The translations under genes and the position numbers were made by a program. Below the pieces are notes generated by a model. The model ran no database searches. It saw only the letters and a list, made by a program, of their open reading frames with translations, and had not been told where the DNA came from. DNA of 6,072 bases, taken from NCBI GenBank assembly GCA_964367945.1, contig CAYIZZ010000124.1:1-6072 (forward strand), in the 5' to 3' direction. Shown here piece by piece: positions 1 through 3,298 of this stretch. The stretch is from JAAYCI01 sp964367945 (GTDB lineage: Bacteria; Bacillota; Clostridia; Oscillospirales; Ruminococcaceae). The first letter of the stretch is position 1, and every line of letters starts with the position of its first letter.

Positions 1-389
1 AGGTTATCCAAGAGATTTCTGCAACCAACAACGTGAAAATTGACGTGGAAGAAGATGGTCAAGTTCATGTTTCAGCCATCAACATTGAAGATGCACGTCG
101 TGCACTGCATACCATTAAAACTATTGTAGACGATCCCGAAGTGGGCGCTATTTATAAAGGTAAAGTTACTCGTTTGATGAACTTTGGTGCTTTTGTGGAG
201 ATTGCTCCCGGCAAAGAGGGCTTAGTACATATTTCTAAGCTTGATAACAAGCGTGTAGAGCGTGTAGAAGATGTTGTAGCTGTAGGTGATGAACTGCTGG
301 TGAAAGTGACGGAGATTGATCAGCAAGGACGTATCAATCTTTCTCGCAAAGATGCATTGGCAGACCTAGCCGCAAAACAAGGTGAATAA
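1..389 (+). CDS. pnp: Polyribonucleotide nucleotidyltransferase (PNPase), C-terminal part
   Basis: PNPase is the phosphorolytic 3'-to-5' exoribonuclease of mRNA turnover, acting as a ring-shaped trimer in the cytoplasm, often with RNase E/Y and helicases. Only the last 128 or so residues are here; the reading frame is open from base 3 and the gene begins outside the window. The first visible residues (VIQEISATNNVKIDVEEDG) are the second half of the KH RNA-binding domain, directly after the expected GxxG loop. An S1 domain follows (from VGAIYKGKV through NFGAFVEI, EGLVHISKL and the closing INLSRKDAL). The two RNase PH domains lie upstream, off the edge. The tail after S1 is short (about 10 residues), unlike the long acidic or Gly-rich tails of some PNPases. 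A GTG at 33 is an internal Val codon, not a start. The KH-S1 order and wording make the assignment firm; a stand-alone S1 protein is excluded by the KH remainder. Confidence 0.96.
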   Translation, partial: VIQEISATNNVKIDVEEDGQVHVSAINIEDARRALHTIKTIVDDPEVGAIYKGKVTRLMNFGAFVEIAPGKEGLVHISKLDNKRVERVEDVVAVGDELLVKVTEIDQQGRINLSRKDALADLAAKQGE

Positions 390-398
390 GTAATATTT

Positions 399-440
399 AA
401 ACCACCATTTTCTTTTTGAAGTGAGAAAATGGTGGTTTTT
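399..440 (+). terminator. Intrinsic terminator of pnp
   Basis: A hairpin starts 10 bases after the pnp stop codon. The arms AACCACCATTTTC (399-411 plus one base) and GAAAATGGTGGTTT (425-438) pair without mismatch around a loop of about 12 bases, followed by a T run (435-441). This is a classic rho-independent terminator reading on the plus strand. It shows that pnp is the last gene of its transcription unit. Confidence 0.92.
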
Positions 441-469
441 TAGTGATTAAGGATATAGCATATAAAACA

Positions 470-510
470 AAAAAGTTTTCCGGTAGATGAAACACACCGG
501 AAAACTTTTT
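470..510. terminator. Second, bidirectional hairpin terminator downstream of pnp
   Basis: A perfect 15-bp inverted repeat: AAAAAGTTTTCCGGT (470-484) pairs with ACCGGAAAACTTTTT (496-510) around an 11-base loop. The outer pairs are A/T tracts, so the same hairpin gives a T tract on either strand. pnp already has its own terminator 30 bases upstream, so this one most likely served a convergent minus-strand gene. No intact gene of that kind is now present; the relics at 548-1441 are the candidates. Confidence 0.82.
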
Positions 511-525
511 ATATCTATGAACTTA

Positions 526-551
526 AATCTAGTTCTACAATCTAGTTCTAC
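526..551. repeat. Exact 13-bp tandem duplication
   Basis: The unit AATCTAGTTCTAC occurs twice head to tail without mismatch (526-538 and 539-551). It lies 15 bases beyond the hairpin at 470-510 and overlaps the stop codon of the doubtful minus-strand ORF. Two copies are too few for a satellite; this looks like a replication-slippage duplication in unconstrained sequence, or the scar of a small rearrangement. Confidence 0.85.
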
Positions 552-775
552 GTTACTCTTTGAAATTGGGGAAACTGTGTACTTTGAGCCAATTCATTCA
601 AATAGCATTTACATATGTGTTTAATCCAACTGATACAATAGCCTTTTTTTCGAGAACATATGCAGTGCTTTTCACAAAACCGGATGAATATTGGTTTCAG
701 AATTGAATTTACATAAAATATACTATACAGTCGTAAAAAATATCGTACTGGCAAATGATAACCATCGCTATCCAT
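548..775 (-). CDS. Doubtful 75-residue ORF, Cys-rich, possibly a gene relic
   Basis: I do not recognise this protein. It is open for 75 codons from ATG (775) to TAG (548). It is basic and aromatic-rich with six cysteines clustered in the middle (C-x3-C-x-C-x6-C, then C-x-C), but the spacing fits no zinc or Fe-S motif I know, and there is no signal peptide or clear membrane segment. The bases before the ATG (TATAGGCACT) give only a weak ribosome binding site. The plus strand across the same bases also has an open stretch of about 50 codons, which is what AT-rich non-coding DNA can look like. It ends just inside the hairpin at 470-510, whose minus-strand T tract could terminate it. It may be the 3' end of a decayed minus-strand gene. 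A functional short protein is possible but not supported. Confidence 0.18.
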   Translation of the reverse strand: MDSDGYHLPVRYFLRLYSIFYVNSILKPIFIRFCEKHCICSRKKGYCISWIKHICKCYLNELAQSTQFPQFQRVT

Positions 776-839
776 AGTGCCTATATATGTAATAATACTT
801 TGTTAAATATTTCAATGTCTTAAGGTGTCGACTGAATAA

Positions 840-1091
840 ATATACTTTATAGTTATACACAATTTCGGCTTTGCGATATTAAAAACGTGTGGTACTGTTT
901 TTAATGTTATTGATGCCACTTGCGGTAAAGCATCAAATATGGAACTTGTTACTTTGAAATTAGTACATCGATCTTTCGAAATTCAGTGCACGAACATAAA
1001 CAAAACCTTAGCTCTTTACAAACCAAATTATACATTTAGCTCTTTTGAAATTTTCAGATCTTTAGTGAATTGTTTTGAATGTAAGTATTAA
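840..1091 (+). pseudogene. Possible relic of a YtqB-type (rRNA methylase-like) SAM methyltransferase gene
   Basis: A stop-free stretch of 83 codons with no suitable start codon or ribosome binding site. Its translation contains FNVIDATCGK (from about 900), then RSFEIQ (from about 972), then NINKTLAL. In the YtqB/Mraw_2 family the SAM-binding core reads roughly VIDATCGNG, about 20-25 residues, then FDIQ, with an Ile and a Thr at fixed distances after it; here the Ile and Thr fall 7 and 10 residues after the Phe, as expected. An upstream FGFAILK sits where the family has its LAHxxLK helix. The GNG glycines are lost (KAS), the usual NLGYLPGGDH segment is absent, and a TAA ends the frame at 1089. 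This is pattern recognition from memory, not an alignment: the match is short and could be chance, especially as a minus-strand relic is also suspected over the same bases. Confidence 0.38.
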
Positions 1092-1396
1092 GAGCTATTT
1101 CAGAGCTTAAGTTTTTTGAGCCGATCTCGAACAAATGGTTCTGTTAAAACTTTCGTACAAATTCTTTGAACTGTTTAGATACGTACAAATGTTACATCAT
1201 CAAACCGGATTTTTCATAGCCGGTACTCCATGTCAGACCTCACGAGACGAAAGTATAAGGCATGTGACTGAATACAACCGCTTTAGTGCTTAATAATGAT
1301 AAAATGCCTTTATATACATATATTTAAAAACATAAACTATCAATTAAACTACTAAAACATTCTCCGTATCAGGATGGTGATAAGTACTTGCCTAAA
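1092..1396. other. AT-rich gap with no recognisable gene
   Basis: All six frames are broken by stops within short distances and no ribosome binding site precedes an ORF of useful length. A small inverted repeat, ACCGG (1204-1208) and CCGGT (1220-1224) with an 11-base loop, is the only structure seen and has no T tract. The stretch lies between the possible methyltransferase relic and the 14-codon ORF. It is consistent with decayed coding sequence of unknown origin. Confidence 0.6.
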
Positions 1397-1441
1397 CTAT
1401 GCGTCCCGTTCCATCTGAATTGGTTCTTCAAGTTGGAACAT
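1397..1441 (-). CDS. 14-codon ORF with promoter and ribosome binding site (small protein, leader peptide or gene stub)
   Basis: The ORF reads MFQLEEPIQMERDA then TAG. It is acidic and amphipathic in look, with no Trp/His/Arg run that would suggest an attenuator peptide, and I know no family it belongs to. What makes it notable is its expression context: an AGGGGTGA ribosome binding site (about 1448-1455) lies 5 bases before the ATG, and a good promoter (-10 TATAAT at 1471-1476) lies about 30 bases upstream, giving a leader of only some 23 bases. After the TAG, a shift of frame stays open for only about ten codons (SLGKYLSPS) before the next stop, so this may equally be the intact head of a gene whose body has decayed towards the terminator at 470-510. 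No terminator directly follows the TAG. A functional micro-protein is possible but unproven. Confidence 0.35.
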   Translation of the reverse strand: MFQLEEPIQMERDA

Positions 1442-1470
1442 TGGACTCACCCCTTTCGGTTTGTGTGTTT

Positions 1471-1499
1471 ATTATAGCATGCATAAAATGCACGGTCTA
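1471..1499 (-). promoter_or_regulatory. Promoter of the 14-codon ORF, with operator-like palindrome in the spacer
   Basis: On the minus strand the -10 is TATAAT (1476-1471) preceded by TGC (extended -10), with a 17-base spacer and a -35 of TAGACC (1499-1494), which matches TTGACA at four of six places. The spacer holds the perfect palindrome TGCAT-AAA-ATGCA (1480-1492). The hexamer TGCACG (plus strand) occurs at 1489-1494 and again at 1509-1514, exactly 20 bp apart. The arms TTATAGCATG (1472-1481) and CATGCTATAA (1537-1546) form a wider inverted repeat. Such symmetry over the spacer and -10 is typical of repressor binding, though no regulator is identified here. Confidence 0.6.
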
Positions 1500-1587
1500 T
1501 TGACAAACTGCACGTAAATAAAGGGTTGTTTGTATACATGCTATAAACTATTGATAAAAAACACAGTAAAAAATGTGAAGTGTAACT

Positions 1588-1616
1588 AAAAAAAGCACTC
1601 GACAAATGTCGAGTGC
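1588..1616 (-). terminator. Intrinsic terminator of the zinc-ribbon gene
   Basis: GCACTCGAC (1595-1603) and GTCGAGTGC (1608-1616) form a perfect 9-bp stem with an AAAT tetraloop. Seven A residues on the plus strand (1588-1594) give a seven-base T tract on the minus strand. It starts 13 bases past the stop codon of the gene ending at 1630 and has no T tract in the other direction, so it is specific to minus-strand transcription. Confidence 0.93.
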
Positions 1617-1629
1617 AAATAAAACAAGA

Positions 1630-1917
1630 TTAATTTACAGAGTGTTCGTCTTTCATTTTCACAAAGCAATCGCTGCAATATACAGGGCGATCTTCGCGAG
1701 GTTTGAAGGGGACACGTGCTGTGCCGCCACACTGAGCACATGAAGCGTCATGCATTTCACGGGAACCACGGCTGTTTGCTTTACGGGCGTCACGGCAGGA
1801 TTTGCAACGTTGCGGCTCGTTATCAAAGCCACGCTCGGCATAAAACTCTTGCTCGCCGGTAGTGAACAAAAATTCCTGTCCACAATCCTTACACATAAGG
1901 GGTTTGTCTTGGTACAT
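1630..1917 (-). CDS. Small double zinc-ribbon domain protein
   Basis: A 95-residue protein of the zinc-ribbon family common in Clostridia (probable zinc-ribbon, zf-trcl type; often mis-annotated as cytochrome c551). Two CxxC...CxxC modules are visible: Cys9/Cys12 with Cys38/Cys41, and Cys60/Cys63 with Cys81/Cys84, enough for two structural zinc ions. Family wording is clear: YQDKPLMCKDCGQEF, GEQEFYAERGF, EPQRCKSCRDARK and REDRPVYCSDCF. There is no CxxCH haem site, so the cytochrome label would be wrong. No signal peptide or membrane segment is seen, so it should be cytoplasmic. Its molecular role is unknown; nucleic acid or protein binding is the usual guess. The start is supported by GAGGAG 8 bases before the ATG. 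It forms a single-gene unit: promoter at 2080-2108, a leader of about 155 bases containing a degenerate tRNA, and its own terminator. Confidence 0.93.
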   Translation of the reverse strand: MYQDKPLMCKDCGQEFLFTTGEQEFYAERGFDNEPQRCKSCRDARKANSRGSREMHDASCAQCGGTARVPFKPREDRPVYCSDCFVKMKDEHSVN

Positions 1918-1942
1918 AATAATTCTCCTCAGAAAAAATTTT

Positions 1943-2018
1943 GGCCCATGGAAGGATTCAAACCGTCACCTTTGGTACTGATAAAGTGGTACCAACGCTC
2001 TGTATTAAGCTACCGGGC
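1943..2018 (-). pseudogene. Degenerate tRNA (tRNA-like element) in the leader of the zinc-ribbon gene
   Basis: Read on the minus strand from 2018, about 76 bases carry the tRNA order of elements. The 5' arm GCCC pairs with GGGC near the 3' end. TAGCTTAATACAGAGCG resembles a D-arm (GCTT pairs with GAGC). TTGGT and ACCAA are placed as an anticodon stem, then AGGTG as variable loop, then GACGG-TTTGAAT-CCTTC as a T-arm with one mismatch. It is not a working tRNA by the usual rules: the acceptor loses pairing after 4-5 bp, the D-loop is 6 bases and lacks the GG pair, and the anticodon loop is 14 bases instead of 7 (the stem can extend to TTGGTAC/GTACCAA with a 10-base loop). No anticodon or isotype can be read; the TAGCTTAAT...GAGCG wording is most like Arg tRNAs. 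The element ends 25 bases before the zinc-ribbon start, so it lies in that gene's mRNA leader if the promoter at 2080-2108 is used. Confidence 0.55.
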
Positions 2019-2079
2019 ATATATATAATGAAAACAATATATCATACAAAAAATGTATATTATGAAGAAGTGTTTATTA

Positions 2080-2108
2080 ATTGTAGCTGTCACACATGAA
2101 AAAGTCAA
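2080..2108 (-). promoter_or_regulatory. Promoter of the zinc-ribbon gene and tRNA-like leader
   Basis: On the minus strand TTGACT (2108-2103) and TACAAT (2085-2080) are separated by exactly 17 bases, close to the sigma-A consensus. Transcription should start near 2073, leaving a leader of about 155 bases before the ATG at 1917. That leader contains a small hairpin (ATACA 2044-2048 with TGTAT 2054-2058) and then the degenerate tRNA. A weaker TTGTAT/TATATA pair on the minus strand (about 2020-2049) could be a second start. Confidence 0.7.
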
Positions 2109-2135
2109 CATATATTTAACACTATGGTTATTGAA

Positions 2136-2153
2136 TTTGTTGAATTGAACAAA
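2136..2153. promoter_or_regulatory. Near-perfect palindrome in the divergent intergenic region
   Basis: TTTGTTGAATTGAACAAA is symmetric at 16 of 18 positions about its centre. It lies 28 bases upstream of the -35 of the zinc-ribbon promoter and about 100 bases upstream of the -35 of the kinase promoter. Its size and symmetry suit a dimeric DNA-binding regulator. In DNA this AT-rich, chance is a fair alternative. Confidence 0.3.
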
Positions 2154-2251
2154 AAATATTAAATAAACTGTAAGATTAGGCAAAATATTATGCTTGTAAA
2201 AAGAAAAAAGATCGAATCTGTCATAAAAAAGACAATACGAATAAAGTGAAA

Positions 2252-2280
2252 TTGATATTTTTTTAAGAATAGAGTATAAT
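2252..2280 (+). promoter_or_regulatory. Sigma-A-type promoter of the sugar kinase gene
   Basis: TTGATA (2252-2257) and TATAAT (2275-2280) are separated by exactly 17 bases: five of six and six of six consensus bases. The start point is expected near 2287, giving a leader of about 26 bases. That is too short for a riboswitch, so any control should act at the promoter. Confidence 0.9.
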
Positions 2281-2300
2281 ACAAAAGTCGATAAATAAAT

Positions 2301-2307
2301 GAGGAGG
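2301..2307 (+). promoter_or_regulatory. Ribosome binding site of the sugar kinase gene
   Basis: GAGGAGG lies 5 bases before the ATG at 2313, an almost full complement to the 16S 3' end. It fixes the start of the kinase and suggests strong translation. Confidence 0.9.
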
Positions 2308-2312
2308 CTATC

Positions 2313-3212
2313 ATGAAAATATTAAATTTTGGTTCATTAAATATTGATCATGTTTATAGTGTGGATCACATTGTTCGTCCTGGTGAGACAATATCTTGTC
2401 TTGGAATGCAAGACTTTTGTGGCGGTAAGGGGCTGAATCAATCAATAGCATTGGCTCTTGCCGGAGCACAGGTATATCATGCCGGTAAGGTGGGTGCAGA
2501 CGGTGAGGAACTACTGCGTCAAATGCAGAATGCGGGCGTGAACACCACATACACCAAAATTGAAGATGGTGTACCTACAGGTCATGCTATCATTCAAGTA
2601 GATAGTAAAGGACAAAATTGTATTGTGATTCATCCCGGTGCAAACGGAAAAATCACAAAAGAATACATGGATGAAGTATTTAGTAACTTTGAAAAAGGCG
2701 ATATGTTATTGCTGCAAAACGAGATAAGTAACCTAGAATATGCTATTGAAAAAGCACATGAGAAAGGGATGAAAGTGGCGCTTAATCCTTCGCCAATTGA
2801 CGAGAAGCTAGCCTCGTCTTCAGCGCTACAATATGTGGATTATTTTGTTTTGAACGAGATAGAAGGGTATGAAATTTCGGGCGAAAAAGATGGCAAGGCG
2901 ATTTGCGGTGCGCTACGTAAAAAATATCCAAATTGTAATGTGATGCTTACATTGGGGAAAAACGGATGCATGTATCATGACGGCGAGGTGTTTGCAAATC
3001 ACGGAATTTATGATGTGGGTGTGGTGGATACTACCGCTGCAGGTGACACATTTACCGGATACTTTTTAGCATGCATGGCCGAGAGTTTGGCTGTGGAAAA
3101 ATGCTTAGAGCTTGCAAGTAAAGCCTCGTCGATGGCAGTGAATAAAGCGGGGGCATCTTCCTCTATTCCAAAACGTGCAGAGGTGGAAGCGACCACCATC
3201 CAGCTGATGTAA
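2313..3212 (+). CDS. Ribokinase-like PfkB-family carbohydrate kinase
   Basis: ATP-dependent kinase of the PfkB/ribokinase family, 299 residues, the normal length (about 300). The N-terminal substrate strand is intact (FGSLNID, 6-12). PfkB signature 1 is present as GGKGLNQSIALALAG (37-51), and signature 2 as DTTAAGDTFTGYF (239-251), with the AAGD anion hole and catalytic Asp245. NPSP (158-161), FVLNEIE (178-184) and TLGKNG (213-218) are the usual core and nucleotide-site landmarks. The C-terminal KAGASSSIPKRAEVE matches ribokinases, where this region helps form the K+ site. The best guess is ribokinase (D-ribose to ribose 5-phosphate), but related nucleoside or other sugar kinases share these motifs, and no ribose transporter, RbsD or regulator is nearby to decide. 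It is a single-gene unit with its own strong promoter and ribosome binding site, divergent from the zinc-ribbon gene and convergent with pheT. It is cytoplasmic, with no signal peptide. Confidence 0.9.
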   Translation: MKILNFGSLNIDHVYSVDHIVRPGETISCLGMQDFCGGKGLNQSIALALAGAQVYHAGKVGADGEELLRQMQNAGVNTTYTKIEDGVPTGHAIIQVDSKGQNCIVIHPGANGKITKEYMDEVFSNFEKGDMLLLQNEISNLEYAIEKAHEKGMKVALNPSPIDEKLASSSALQYVDYFVLNEIEGYEISGEKDGKAICGALRKKYPNCNVMLTLGKNGCMYHDGEVFANHGIYDVGVVDTTAAGDTFTGYFLACMAESLAVEKCLELASKASSMAVNKAGASSSIPKRAEVEATTIQLM

Positions 3213-3234
3213 AAAATAGTGTAATATACATAAA

Positions 3235-3274
3235 ATGCCCTTTTATCAAACCACTTGGTTTGATAAAAGGGCAT
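3235..3274. terminator. Convergent 19-bp hairpin between kinase and pheT
   Basis: ATGCCCTTTTATCAAACCA (3235-3253) is followed after two bases by its exact complement (3256-3274), a perfect 19-bp inverted repeat. It lies 22 bases after the kinase stop and 24 bases after the pheT stop, so it can serve both convergent genes. Neither side has a long T tract; the minus side (ATTTTATG) is the better terminator and should close pheT. The plus side has only AAATTATAT. Confidence 0.78.
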
Positions 3275-3298
3275 AAATTATATATGCATTGTTTTTGG

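Noticed and set aside
1500..1547. Plus-strand promoter (TTGACA at 1500-1505; TGCTATAAA at 1539-1547).
   Set aside because: TTGACA and TATAAA are 36 bases apart, far from the 17-base optimum, and no other hexamer pairs with either. No gene follows on the plus strand before the minus-strand terminator.
390..1590. Insertion sequence, prophage fragment or CRISPR array in the gene-poor stretch.
   Set aside because: No transposase, integrase or phage-like frame, no regularly spaced repeats and no terminal inverted repeats with target duplications were seen; the only exact repeat is the 13-bp tandem pair.
1630..1917. Cytochrome c551, a label often attached to proteins of this kind.
   Set aside because: There is no CxxCH haem-binding motif and no signal peptide; all eight cysteines form CxxC zinc-ribbon pairs.
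1971..2018. T-box riboswitch on the plus strand (AAAGTGGTACCAACGC resembles the GGTGGTACCGCG T-box core).
   Set aside because: The bases upstream on the plus strand are the antisense of the zinc-ribbon gene, so no stem I/specifier loop is possible; no terminator or amino-acid gene follows within reach. The full-length tRNA-like reading on the minus strand explains the same bases better.
1750..2028. Plus-strand 92-codon ORF.
   Set aside because: It is antisense to the zinc-ribbon gene and the tRNA-like leader, with no ribosome binding site and no recognisable domain.
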